A stretch of 64,000 nt of DNA from contig NZ_CP059165.1 in NCBI RefSeq assembly GCF_013466425.1, forward strand, positions 992,001 through 1,056,000. Direction: 5' to 3'. Source of the DNA: Mycobacterium vicinigordonae. GTDB lineage: Bacteria > Actinomycetota > Actinomycetes > Mycobacteriales > Mycobacteriaceae. Positions 8,867-17,180 of the stretch are shown here, in pieces (the stretch's first letter is position 1; each line of letters starts with the position of its first letter). The translations under genes were made by a program, and so were the position numbers. The notes under the pieces are model-generated. The model saw only the letters and a program-made list of their open reading frames with translations. It was not told the DNA's origin and searched no databases.

Positions 8867-8927
8867 CTGGACTACTCCGATGCCGGCGACCCGCCGGGCC
8901 CGGCTAACGCCGCGCTTGCGATCGCCA

Positions 8928-9776
8928 CTACGTTGCCATCCAGGCAAGCTCCGCGGGCAGCTGGGCACGCCAGTAGTCGACGTCGTGCCCGCCGGGGGAG
9001 AAGCTGCCGGCCGGCTTCTTCTTCAACTGGCCGGCGAACTGGCTGGAGGCGAAGAAGAAACGGTCGCCGATGCCGCAGTCGATCCGGATGGGGATCGAGT
9101 TGAGCACCGGCAGGCCGAATACGGTGTTGCGGTTCCAGTCGTCGAGGCTGTCGAATGCACCGGGCGCGCTGCCGATGTAGGACATGTACAGGGCCGGGCT
9201 GACGGCGCAGATCCCGGCGGTGCGGGCCGGGCCCAGTCGGGCGCCCAGCAGCAAGGCGCCGTACCCGCCCATGGACCAGCCCAGGAAGCCGACCTTGGAG
9301 GTGTCCATGCCCATCGAGGTCAGCATCGGCAGCAATTCTTCAAGCACCATGGTGCCCGAGTCCTGGCCGTTGGCGCGGCGATGCCAGTAGCAGTCGGGGC
9401 CGCCGTCGACGCCCACCACCGCGAACGGCGGCTTGCCTTCGGCGACCAGCTGCGCCAGCGCGTCCTCTACGCCGCAGTCCAGCATCATGTTGGCGTCGCC
9501 GTCCTTGCCGTGCAGGGCGATGACCGGCCGCAACATTTTCGTCTGGCCGGGTGGCATGGCGATGACCCAATTCGTCCTGATGCCGCCGCGCGCGGCCGAG
9601 ACGAACGAGCCGGTGAGCTTGGTCGGCAGCGTCTTGCCCGCGGTCGGGGGATCGAAGGGGGCAGGTGCGGTCGGCGCGGCCAGGGTGCGGGGCGAATCGA
9701 CCAGTGCGCTGAGCGCAAGTACACCGGCAGCACCAGCGCTCATGCGCAGCACCGAGCGGCGGGTCAAGTCGGCCAC
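8928..9776 (-). CDS. Tat-exported alpha/beta-hydrolase esterase (Rv0519c-like)
   Basis: About 282 residues from GTG 9776. The N-terminus TRRSVLRMSAGAAGVLALSAL is a twin-arginine-type signal. The mature part is an esterase-D/PHB-depolymerase-like fold: oxyanion region PVIALHGKDGDA, nucleophile elbow GWSMGGYGALLLG, acid in DCGIGDRFFF and His in SPGGHDVDYW. Expected role: serine esterase outside the membrane, substrate unknown. The reading frame is open to 9929 and several GTG codons (9812, 9845) are possible starts with no convincing ribosome binding site; I chose the one that puts the RR motif at the N-terminus. Position corresponds to Rv0519c. Confidence 0.86.
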   Translation of the reverse strand: MADLTRRSVLRMSAGAAGVLALSALVDSPRTLAAPTAPAPFDPPTAGKTLPTKLTGSFVSAARGGIRTNWVIAMPPGQTKMLRPVIALHGKDGDANMMLDCGVEDALAQLVAEGKPPFAVVGVDGGPDCYWHRRANGQDSGTMVLEELLPMLTSMGMDTSKVGFLGWSMGGYGALLLGARLGPARTAGICAVSPALYMSYIGSAPGAFDSLDDWNRNTVFGLPVLNSIPIRIDCGIGDRFFFASSQFAGQLKKKPAGSFSPGGHDVDYWRAQLPAELAWMAT

Positions 9777-9976
9777 GGTCGTCAATAATGCCGCGCTCCA
9801 ACGGTTTGACACCCTTGCCACGCCGGATTGGAAGGTACTCGTGACGGCGGCGTGATGATCGCGGCCCGCCCGGATGCGCACCAGGGTTCCATTCGCCTGT
9901 ATCGCACCGGATCGGCGCTGGGGTTCCATATAGCGATCCCATTAGCGATCGGGCCCCGGATGTGCTGTCGTTAGCC

Positions 9977-11347
9977 ATGCCCAGCACCCCGCAGCTGCAA
10001 CAAGGACTGTCGCAGCGGCAGCTGAACATGATCGCCATCGGCGGGGTGATCGGTGCCGGGTTGTTTGTCGGCTCGGGAGTGGTGATTCACCGGACCGGGC
10101 CGGCGGCATTTCTCACGTATGCGGTCTGCGGGCTGCTGATCATCCTGGTGATGCGGATGCTCGGTGAGATGGCCGCGGCCAATCCGTCCACCGGATCGTT
10201 CGCAGACTACGCGAGCGCAGCGCTGGGCGGGTGGGCGGGCTTCTCGGTGGGCTGGCTGTACTGGTACTTCTGGGTTATCGTGGTCGGCTTCGAGGCGGTC
10301 GCCGGCGGCAAAGTACTGAATTACTGGTTTCCGGCTCCGTTATGGCTGTCGTCGTTATGCCTGATGCTGGTGATGACGGCGACGAATTTGTTCTCGGTCT
10401 CTTCGTTCGGCGAGTTCGAATTCTGGTTCGCCGGAATCAAAGTCGCTACCATCGTGATCTTCCTGTGCCTGGGGACGGCGTACGCGTTCGGGTGGTTGCC
10501 GGGCGGGCACGGAGGACTGGCCAACCTGACGGCACACGGCGGCTTCTTTCCGCACGGCGTCACGGCCGTCTTCGCTGCGATCGTGGTGGTGATCTTCTCC
10601 ATGGTGGGTGCGGAGGTGGTCACCATCGCCGCTGCGGAAAGCCGGGATCCGGCGCGCGCGGTGGCGCGAGCGACCAACTCGGTGGTCGCGCGGATCGCGG
10701 TGTTCTTCGTTGGTTCGGTCTTCCTGCTCGTCGTCGTATTACCTTGGGATTCAACCGAACTGGGTGCGTCACCCTATGTTGCCGCGCTCAAGCAGATGGG
10801 CATTCCCGGCGCCGACCAGGTGATGAACGCGGTAGTGCTCACCGCGGTGCTGTCCTGCCTGAATTCGGGCCTGTACACCGCATCGCGGATGCTGTTCGTG
10901 CTCGCCGGACGGGGGGAGGCGCCGGCGCAGCTGGTTCGGGTCAGCGGGCGGGGCGTGCCGCACCTGGCGATCATCGGTTCGTCGGTGGTGGGTTTCGTGT
11001 GCGTGTTGATGGCGTGGCTGGCGCCCAACACCTTGTTCCTATTTCTGCTGAATTCTTCGGGCGCCATCATCTTGTTCGTGTATCTGCTGATCGCACTGTC
11101 GCAGATCGTGCTGCGCCGGCGCACGCCGGCTGAGAAGTTGCGGGTGAAGATGTGGTTGTTTCCGGTCTTGTCGGCGCTTACCCTGGCCGGAATCGTCGCG
11201 GTGCTGGTGCAGATGGCGTTCGACCACGACGCCCGCTCGCAGCTGTGGCTGAGCCTGTTGTCCTGGGCGGCGGTGCTCGGTGTGTACTTCGCGTTGCCGA
11301 GCAGACGAAACGAGCAGGCTAAGCCCAAGCCTGCTCGATGGTCTTGA
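9977..11347 (+). CDS. gabP: Amino acid / GABA permease of the APC family
   Basis: 456 residues with about twelve membrane helices. The APC signature is clear: LSQRQLNMIAIGGVIGAGLF at the N-terminus, then RMLGEMAAANPSTGSFADYA, and AAESRDPARAVARATNSVV. It should import GABA or a related amino acid by proton symport. M. tuberculosis GabP (Rv0522) is its positional counterpart. ATG 9977 gives the usual amino acid permease N-terminus; an upstream in-frame codon at 9962 is less likely. Its 3' end overlaps the convergent ketopantoate-reductase-like gene by 29 bases. Substrate specificity is inferred from family and position only. Confidence 0.9.
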   Translation: MPSTPQLQQGLSQRQLNMIAIGGVIGAGLFVGSGVVIHRTGPAAFLTYAVCGLLIILVMRMLGEMAAANPSTGSFADYASAALGGWAGFSVGWLYWYFWVIVVGFEAVAGGKVLNYWFPAPLWLSSLCLMLVMTATNLFSVSSFGEFEFWFAGIKVATIVIFLCLGTAYAFGWLPGGHGGLANLTAHGGFFPHGVTAVFAAIVVVIFSMVGAEVVTIAAAESRDPARAVARATNSVVARIAVFFVGSVFLLVVVLPWDSTELGASPYVAALKQMGIPGADQVMNAVVLTAVLSCLNSGLYTASRMLFVLAGRGEAPAQLVRVSGRGVPHLAIIGSSVVGFVCVLMAWLAPNTLFLFLLNSSGAIILFVYLLIALSQIVLRRRTPAEKLRVKMWLFPVLSALTLAGIVAVLVQMAFDHDARSQLWLSLLSWAAVLGVYFALPSRRNEQAKPKPARWS

Positions 11348-12236
11348 CCAGTGCGGTCAGCGTCGCGTTGACCGGCGCGTCGATACCCACCCGCGCGCCC
11401 TGACGCGGGACCGCCCCGTTGATGACGTCGATCTCGCTGACCCGACGTGCCTCGTGGTCCAGTAATGCCGATGGCTTCGCGTCGGGCATCCCGGCGCCGA
11501 AGTTGCGAACGTGCGCAACGGGATCCGTGACGTCGACGGCGATGCCGGAGGCGCGGGCCACCGTCCACGCCTCGGTCGCCGCGGCCCTGCTGACCGGGCC
11601 CATCTGCGCGTCGTCCATCACCTGGCCTACGGTCAAGCCGGTCAGGGCGCACGGGGCACTGTAGGCGACATTGCAGATCAGCTTCTCCCACTGCATCGCG
11701 GCGATGTCGATGACTGCGGTGGCGTCGAAACCGGCGTCGGTCCACACCTGCGCGACCCCCGCGACTCGCTCGTAGGGCAGCACCGAGTAGGCACCGAAAC
11801 GCATGGCGCGCATGGCATTGTGGTGCACGTGCCCGGGCGCCAGCCGGGCCGCTCCGAAGCCACTGGCGATCCCGACGGCCACCCGCTGCCCGCCGACGAT
11901 CCCAGCGACGGTGTCGGCCGAACCCAGTCCGTTCTGGATGGTCAACACCGGAGTGTGCTCGCCCAGCATCGGAAGAGCGTGCCGCGCACCATCTTTCACA
12001 TCGGCTGCTTTGACGGCCAGCACCACCAGGTCCATCTCCTCGACGGGTGCGACGGTGCCCGCACGCAGCCGCACCGTCTCGTCGTATCCCGGGCCGCTGA
12101 CCCGCAGCCCGTGCTCGGTGATCGCGTCGATGCCGGCCTGATAACGGTCCACCACCACTACGTCATGGCCGGCTAGTGCGAGTTTGGCCGCATACACCGA
12201 ACCCATTGCGCCACAACCGATTATCCCGATCCTCAC
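11319..12236 (-). CDS. Ketopantoate reductase family (ApbA/PanE-like) oxidoreductase
   Basis: 305 residues. Rossmann motif at the very N-terminus (MRIGIIGCGAMGSVYAAKLA), then LVVLAVKAADV, TIQNGLGSADT and the catalytic-type Lys in MQWEKLICNVAYSAPCALTG, all typical of NADPH-dependent 2-dehydropantoate 2-reductases. Family members also reduce other 2-oxo acids. GTG 12236 has AGGGG nine bases upstream, overlapping the stop of the preceding dehydratase gene 12 bases away, so the two are cotranscribed. Because it is coupled to an enolase-superfamily sugar-acid dehydratase rather than to pantothenate genes, I suspect it reduces a 2-oxo product of that enzyme; this is inference. Not expected at this place in M. 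tuberculosis. Confidence 0.85.
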   Translation of the reverse strand: MRIGIIGCGAMGSVYAAKLALAGHDVVVVDRYQAGIDAITEHGLRVSGPGYDETVRLRAGTVAPVEEMDLVVLAVKAADVKDGARHALPMLGEHTPVLTIQNGLGSADTVAGIVGGQRVAVGIASGFGAARLAPGHVHHNAMRAMRFGAYSVLPYERVAGVAQVWTDAGFDATAVIDIAAMQWEKLICNVAYSAPCALTGLTVGQVMDDAQMGPVSRAAATEAWTVARASGIAVDVTDPVAHVRNFGAGMPDAKPSALLDHEARRVSEIDVINGAVPRQGARVGIDAPVNATLTALVKTIEQAWA

Positions 12237-12248
12237 CAGAGTGTGCCC

Positions 12249-13403
12249 CTAACTCGTCAGCTCGGCTATTGTCGCGGCCAGGCGCGGTTTTTGTTCCAGC
12301 CCGAAGCCCGGTGCATCCGTCGGCGCGATCCAGCCGTCGCGCGCTTCGCAACCCGGTGAGTAGCCGCCGAACGGTTGGAACACGCCGGGATACGACTCGC
12401 ACCCGCCCAGGCTCAGCCCGGCCGCGATGTGCAGGTTGATCAGGTGCCCGCCGTGCGGAAACGCGCAGCGGCGATCAAAGCCGTGCCCCTCGAGCACCTC
12501 GAGCATTCGGGCGTACTCGCCCAGCCCGTAGCTCAGACCGGCGTCCATCTGGAAGATGTCGCGCCCCGGCCGCATGCCGCCGTAGCGCACCAGATTGACC
12601 ACGTCGGGAACCGAGAACAGGTTCTCCCCGGTGGCCACCGCACCGTCGTAGCAATCAGTCACGGCGTGATTCAGCTCGAAATCCAGCGGATCGCCGGGCT
12701 CCTCGAACCAGCGCAGCCGATACGGCGCCAGCGCGGCCGCCCACCGCATCGCCTCCGCGCGGGGGAACCTACCGTTGGCGTCGACGGCGACCCGTCCGGC
12801 GTCGCCGACCACATCGATGACGGCCTCGACCCGGGCCAGATCGTCGGCCAGCGGCGCCCCGCCGACCTTCATCTTCACCGAGTCATAACCCATGTCGAGA
12901 TAGGCACGCATCTCCCTGCGCAGCCCGGCCAGGCCGGCATCGGAATGGTAGTAGCCGCCTGCGGCATAGACCGGTACCGAACCGGCCGGCTCGATACCGA
13001 AATGGCGGGCGATGGTTACGTAGGCGGGCTCGTCCTCGAGCTTGGCCAGCAGGTCCCAGCAGGCCAGTTCCAGCGCGGCCGCCGCGGCGGCCCGGTCGCC
13101 GTGGCCACCGGGCTTCTCGTTGCGCAGGGCACACGCCAGCACGGCGGCGGGGTCGATCACCCCGGAATGGTCCAGCAGCGAATCTGGCGGAGCGGCCAGC
13201 ACCCGCGGGATCATCCGGTCGCGCAGGATTCCGCTCTGCGCGAACCGGCCTATCGAGTCGAACGCGACACCCACCGCCGGTCGGCCATCCCGGACCGCGA
13301 TGAGCGCGACGAGCGAAACCGTGTGACCGGAGAAGTCGACGACCGCGTTCGCGGCGCTGCCCTGCAGCCCCACCGCCCGCTCTCGGATGGCGGTGAGTCG
13401 CAT
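12249..13403 (-). CDS. Enolase-superfamily dehydratase, D-tartrate dehydratase-like
   Basis: 384 residues, mandelate racemase/muconate lactonizing type. The barrel carries YDSVKMKVGGAPL (Lys pair of strand 2), metal ligands in VAVDANGRF, RWFEEPGDP and TGENLFS, and a late His in FPHGGHLINLHIAAGL followed by GGCESYPGVFQPFGGYS. That last block resembles, from memory, the D-tartrate dehydratase group, so the likely reaction is dehydration of a hydroxy-diacid or sugar acid to a 2-oxo acid. ATG 13403 overlaps the stop of the Ddn-like gene (TGATG), and the oxidoreductase gene follows after 12 bases: a tight three-gene operon. The exact substrate is uncertain. Confidence 0.83.
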   Translation of the reverse strand: MRLTAIRERAVGLQGSAANAVVDFSGHTVSLVALIAVRDGRPAVGVAFDSIGRFAQSGILRDRMIPRVLAAPPDSLLDHSGVIDPAAVLACALRNEKPGGHGDRAAAAAALELACWDLLAKLEDEPAYVTIARHFGIEPAGSVPVYAAGGYYHSDAGLAGLRREMRAYLDMGYDSVKMKVGGAPLADDLARVEAVIDVVGDAGRVAVDANGRFPRAEAMRWAAALAPYRLRWFEEPGDPLDFELNHAVTDCYDGAVATGENLFSVPDVVNLVRYGGMRPGRDIFQMDAGLSYGLGEYARMLEVLEGHGFDRRCAFPHGGHLINLHIAAGLSLGGCESYPGVFQPFGGYSPGCEARDGWIAPTDAPGFGLEQKPRLAATIAELTS

Positions 13404-13795
13404 CACCCGCCGATGGTCAGCAGGACCGCTTGCTCAAACGGGATCCGGGAGAAGGCCCGCTGCCCATTGGTGACGTACGCGGCCGCCTCGGCCCGGGAAA
13501 CCACCCGCGGGTCGGTGACGCGGAAGTTTCGTCCTTTGCGCGTCATCCGCCCACCGCCGGCAGCGGTGAGGTTTTTAAGCCAGTCGCGATCCGGACCGTA
13601 GCTCAGCAGGATCGCGAGGCCGGGCTTGCCGTCGACCACGGTGTCGAAGGCGTTCACCGGCGTCCGGTAGGGCTTTCCGGAGCGCCGTCCGACGTGCTCG
13701 ATGATCGCGTAACCGGGGGCCCGGCCGGCCCACAGCCGTTGGATCGGGTTGGTGACGTGCCGGTTGAAGCGGGCTAGCCATTGAGGGAGTTGCAT
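13403..13795 (-). CDS. F420-dependent nitroreductase family (Ddn-like, Rv0523c-like)
   Basis: 130 residues, the small split-barrel deazaflavin (F420)-binding fold: [20 protein letters not shown] is the usual start of the F420 site and [21 protein letters not shown] is the second signature. Proteins of this group use F420H2 to reduce quinones and nitro compounds at the membrane; the natural substrate here is not known. Start at ATG 13795, 58 bases from the divergent hemL start. It heads the operon with the dehydratase and oxidoreductase genes, whereas I remember Rv0523c standing alone next to hemL. Confidence 0.88.
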   Translation of the reverse strand: MQLPQWLARFNRHVTNPIQRLWAGRAPGYAIIEHVGRRSGKPYRTPVNAFDTVVDGKPGLAILLSYGPDRDWLKNLTAAGGGRMTRKGRNFRVTDPRVVSRAEAAAYVTNGQRAFSRIPFEQAVLLTIGG

Positions 13796-13853
13796 AGATC
13801 ACGTTCTACACCCTGTAGTTGATCGGGGCGCGCGGGCTGGGACACTGGTCGGC

Positions 13854-15173
13854 ATGGGTAGCACTACCGCCCGGGTAGGGGCGTCGGCGAAGCTGTTTGC
13901 GGACGCCTGCGCCGTCATCCCCGGCGGCGTGAACTCCCCGGTGCGGGCATTCACCGCGGTGGGCGGCACCCCGCGATTCATCACCGGGGCCCACGGCTGC
14001 CGCCTCACCGACGCCGACGGCAACAGCTACGTCGACCTGGTCTGCTCGTGGGGCCCGATGATCCTGGGCCACGCGTATCCCACTGTCGTCGACGCCGTGA
14101 TCAAGGCCGCCGCCGACGGCCTGTCCTTCGGTGCCCCCACGCCGGCCGAAACCGAATTGGCCACCGAGATCATCGACCGGGTCGCTGCCGTGCAGCGGCT
14201 GCGGTTCGTCAACTCCGGCACCGAGGCCACCATGAGCGCGATACGCCTGGCCCGCGGGTTTACCGGACGGCCCAAGATCGTCAAGTTCTCCGGTTGCTAC
14301 CACGGGCACGCTGACGCGTTGCTCGCCGACGCGGGCTCGGGCGTGGCAACCCTGGGTCTGCCGTCGTCGCCGGGGGTGACCGGCGCCGCTGCGGCCGACA
14401 CAATAGTGTTGCCGTACAACGACATCGATGTGGTCCGGCAAATCTTCGCCGACCACGGCGAGCAGATCGCCGCGGTGATCACTGAGGCCAGCCCCGGCAA
14501 CATGGGCGTTGTCCCGCCGGCGCCGGGCTTCAACGCCGCCCTGCGCGGGGTCACCGCCGAACATGGTGCGCTGCTGATCGTCGACGAGGTGATGACCGGC
14601 TTCCGGGTTAGCCGTAGTGGTTGGTACGGAATCGATCCCGTGGTCGCCGACCTGTTCACTTTCGGCAAGGTGATGAGCGGCGGACTGCCGGCCGCGGCCT
14701 TCGGCGGACGGGTCGAGGTGATGGAACGGCTGGCACCGCTGGGGCCGGTGTATCAGGCTGGCACGCTGTCGGGCAATCCGGTGGCGATGGCCGCCGGGCT
14801 AGCCACCCTGCGTGCCGCCGACGACGCCGTGTACACCGCGCTGGACGCCAACGCTGACCGGCTGGCCACGCTACTCTCTGAGGCCCTCACCGAAGCTGGC
14901 GTCCCACATCAGATTCCGCGGGCCGGAAACATGTTGAGCGTGTTCTTCACCGACGCGCCGGTGACAAACTTCGCCACTGCGAAGGCCAGCCAGACCTGGC
15001 GCTACGCCCCGTTCTTTCATGCCCTGCTCGACGCGGGCATCTACCCGCCGTGCAGCGCCTTCGAGGCCTGGTTCGTCTCGGCGGCACTCGACGACACCGC
15101 GTTCGGTCAGATCGCCGACGCGCTACCGGCCGCGGCTAAGGCGGCGGCCGGGGCACAGGAGGACACACCCTGA
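13854..15173 (+). CDS. hemL: Glutamate-1-semialdehyde 2,1-aminomutase
   Basis: 439 residues, PLP enzyme of the aminotransferase class III fold. It makes 5-aminolevulinate from glutamate-1-semialdehyde, feeding hemB. PLP lysine K272 is in [19 protein letters not shown]; the Asp that holds the pyridine ring is in [12 protein letters not shown]; the substrate loop [10 protein letters not shown] is at the N-terminus. Length and start (ATG 13854) fit the family. It heads a long forward run: the histidine phosphatase ATG overlaps its stop by one base (TGATG). Conserved counterpart of Rv0524. Confidence 0.96.
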   Translation: MGSTTARVGASAKLFADACAVIPGGVNSPVRAFTAVGGTPRFITGAHGCRLTDADGNSYVDLVCSWGPMILGHAYPTVVDAVIKAAADGLSFGAPTPAETELATEIIDRVAAVQRLRFVNSGTEATMSAIRLARGFTGRPKIVKFSGCYHGHADALLADAGSGVATLGLPSSPGVTGAAAADTIVLPYNDIDVVRQIFADHGEQIAAVITEASPGNMGVVPPAPGFNAALRGVTAEHGALLIVDEVMTGFRVSRSGWYGIDPVVADLFTFGKVMSGGLPAAAFGGRVEVMERLAPLGPVYQAGTLSGNPVAMAAGLATLRAADDAVYTALDANADRLATLLSEALTEAGVPHQIPRAGNMLSVFFTDAPVTNFATAKASQTWRYAPFFHALLDAGIYPPCSAFEAWFVSAALDDTAFGQIADALPAAAKAAAGAQEDTP

Positions 15174-15781
15174 TGGCCGAGACGACCCGGGTCCACGTGG
15201 TGCGCCACGGCGAGGTGCACAACCCCACCGGAATCCTGTACGGCCGGATACCCGGCTTCCGCCTGTCGGACAACGGCGTTGCCCAGGCCGCCGCGGTCGC
15301 CGATTTTCTGGCTGACCGTGACATCGTCGCGGTGATTGCTTCACCGCTGCAGCGCGCCCAGGAAACCGCCGCGCCCATCGCCGCCCGGCACAACCTGGCC
15401 GTGGACACCGACCCCGACCTCATCGAATCGGCCAATTTCTTCGAGGGCCGCAAGGTCGGTCCGGGTGACGGCGCCTGGCGGGACCCGCGCGTCTGGTGGC
15501 AGTTACGCAACCCGCTGCGGCCGTCCTGGGGCGAACCGTACGCCGAGATCGCCGCCCGGATGGCCACCGCGGCAGACAAGGCGCGCGCGCTCGCCGCCGG
15601 TCACGAGGCGGTGTGCGTCAGCCACCAGCTGCCGGTGTGGACGCTGCGCATGCATGTTAGCGGCAACAAGCTCTGGCACGACCCGCGCCGCCGGCAATGC
15701 GCCCTCGCGTCGGTGACGACGCTGGTGTACGAGGGTGATCGGCTGGCGGGCGTGGAATACGCCGAGCCGGCCGCCAGGTGA
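15173..15781 (+). CDS. Histidine phosphatase (phosphoglycerate-mutase-like) protein
   Basis: 202 residues. The phosphohistidine motif is VHVVRHGEVHNPTG, with VIASPLQRAQETAAPIA and the second catalytic His in AVCVSHQLPVWTLR. This is a branch-1 histidine phosphatase; substrate unknown. It is translationally coupled to hemL (TGATG) and to the thioredoxin lipoprotein gene downstream. Its conserved place between hemL and the cytochrome c maturation genes (as Rv0525) suggests a role linked to that operon, but nothing in the protein shows which. Confidence 0.88.
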   Translation: MAETTRVHVVRHGEVHNPTGILYGRIPGFRLSDNGVAQAAAVADFLADRDIVAVIASPLQRAQETAAPIAARHNLAVDTDPDLIESANFFEGRKVGPGDGAWRDPRVWWQLRNPLRPSWGEPYAEIAARMATAADKARALAAGHEAVCVSHQLPVWTLRMHVSGNKLWHDPRRRQCALASVTTLVYEGDRLAGVEYAEPAAR

Positions 15782-15783
15782 TC

Positions 15784-16389
15784 ATGCGGCGCGTGCTGGT
15801 CGCCGCAACGCTCCTGGCGGCTTTGCTCACCGGATGTTCCGCCGGGCGCGATGCCGTCGCCCAAGGCGGAACCTTCGAGTTCGTGTCCCCCGGCGGCAAG
15901 ACCGACATCCGCTACGACCCGCCGGAGAGCCGCGGCCGGCCCGGCCCGCTATCCGGACCCAGCCTCACCGACCCCAACCGCACGATCTCGCTCGACGACT
16001 TCAAGGGCAGGGTCGTCGTGATTAACATCTGGGGTCAGTGGTGCGGACCGTGCCGGGCCGAAATCGCGGAATTACAAAGGGTTTACGACGCCACACGTGA
16101 CTCCGGCGTCTCCTTTTTGGGCATCGACGTCCGGGACAACAACCGCGAGGCGGCCCAGGACTTCGTCAACGACCGGCATGTGACATTCCCGTCCATCTAC
16201 GACCCGCCGATGCGCACCCTGATCGCGCTCGGCGGCAAATACCCGACCACGGTGATTCCGTCCACGCTGGTGCTGGACCGCCAGCACCGGGTCGCCGCGG
16301 TATACCTGCGCGAGCTGATTGCCTCGGATCTGCAGCCGGTGGTGCAAGGGCTGGCCGCCGAGAGCAGCGGCGCACCGGGGCCGCAGTGA
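15784..16389 (+). CDS. TlpA/ResA-type thioredoxin lipoprotein (Rv0526-like)
   Basis: 201 residues. The N-terminus is a lipoprotein signal with lipobox LLTGC, so the protein should be anchored on the outer face of the plasma membrane. The thioredoxin fold carries the redox pair in NIWGQWCGPCRAEIAELQ and the cis-Pro region YPTTVIPSTLVLD. It probably reduces the heme-binding cysteines of apocytochrome c, receiving electrons from CcdA encoded immediately downstream. ATG 15784 is assumed; GTG 15778, overlapping the previous stop as GTGA, is a near-equal alternative. Confidence 0.9.
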   Translation: MRRVLVAATLLAALLTGCSAGRDAVAQGGTFEFVSPGGKTDIRYDPPESRGRPGPLSGPSLTDPNRTISLDDFKGRVVVINIWGQWCGPCRAEIAELQRVYDATRDSGVSFLGIDVRDNNREAAQDFVNDRHVTFPSIYDPPMRTLIALGGKYPTTVIPSTLVLDRQHRVAAVYLRELIASDLQPVVQGLAAESSGAPGPQ

Positions 16390-17180
16390 CCGGCTTCGCA
16401 CACCTCGCCGCCGCCGGGCCCCTGCTGGTGGCGCTCGGTCTGTGCATGCTGGCCGGGCTGGTGTCGTTCGCGTCGCCGTGTGTGGTGCCGCTGGTGCCGG
16501 GTTACCTCTCCTACCTGGCGGCGGTGGTAGGCGTCGACGACGAGCAGCCCGGCACGGTCCAAGCGGGACCAGCGGTCAAAGCCCCACCCGCGGTCCGCTG
16601 GCGGGTCGGCGGCTCGGCGCTGCTATTCGTCGCCGGCTTCACCACGGTGTTCGTGCTGGGCACCGTCGTGGTGCTGGGCATGACCACCGCGCTAATCGAC
16701 AACCAGCTGTTGCTGCAGCGGGTCGGCGGCGTGCTCACCATCGTGATGGGTCTGGTGTTCGTAGGTCTGATCCCCGCGCTGCAGCGCCAGGCCCGGTTCA
16801 GCCCGCGCCAGGTGACGACAGTGGCCGGCGCCCCGCTGCTGGGTGCGGTGTTCGCGCTGGGGTGGACCCCGTGTCTGGGTCCGACGCTGACCGGGGTGAT
16901 AACGGTGGCTTCGGCCACCGACGGCGCCAGCGTGGCCCGCGGGATCGCGCTGGTGATCGCCTATTGCCTGGGTTTGGGGATCCCGTTCGTGCTGCTGGCG
17001 TTCGGATCGGCCACCGCGGTGTCCGGGCTGGGGTGGCTGCGCCGGCACAGCCGGGCGATCCAGGTTTTCGGTGGCGTGCTGCTCATCGCGGTGGGCGTGG
17101 CCCTGGTCACCGGGGTGTGGAACGACTTCGTGTCCTGGCTGCGCGACGCGTTCGTGTCCGACGTGCGGCTGCCGATATGA
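16386..17180 (+). CDS. ccdA: Cytochrome c biogenesis protein CcdA
   Basis: 264 residues with about six membrane helices. The redox cysteines sit in FASPCVVPLVPGYLSY (helix 1) and LGWTPCLGPTL (helix 4), the DsbD/CcdA hallmark. It carries reducing equivalents from cytoplasmic thioredoxin to the extracytoplasmic thioredoxin lipoprotein encoded just upstream. Its GTG start overlaps that gene's stop (GTGA), and its own stop overlaps the resB start (ATGA): all three are translationally coupled. A Pro-rich loop (about residues 50-65) interrupts the first helices. Counterpart of Rv0527. Confidence 0.94.
   Translation: MTGFAHLAAAGPLLVALGLCMLAGLVSFASPCVVPLVPGYLSYLAAVVGVDDEQPGTVQAGPAVKAPPAVRWRVGGSALLFVAGFTTVFVLGTVVVLGMTTALIDNQLLLQRVGGVLTIVMGLVFVGLIPALQRQARFSPRQVTTVAGAPLLGAVFALGWTPCLGPTLTGVITVASATDGASVARGIALVIAYCLGLGIPFVLLAFGSATAVSGLGWLRRHSRAIQVFGGVLLIAVGVALVTGVWNDFVSWLRDAFVSDVRLPI

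Noticed and set aside
12375..13601. 408-codon open frame opposite the dehydratase gene
   Set aside because: Low-information translation and no start signal; the opposite strand encodes clear enolase-superfamily motifs.
13808..13820. Sequence ACACCCTGTAGT shared by the upstream regions of hemL (13808) and menD (45346)
   Set aside because: A shared 12-mer is expected by chance many times among all pairs in 64 kb, and in menD it abuts the start codon, so it cannot be a normal promoter for that start.
16319..17176. N-terminal extension of ResB through ccdA
   Set aside because: The frame is open by chance in GC-rich DNA; ResB homology starts after 17177.
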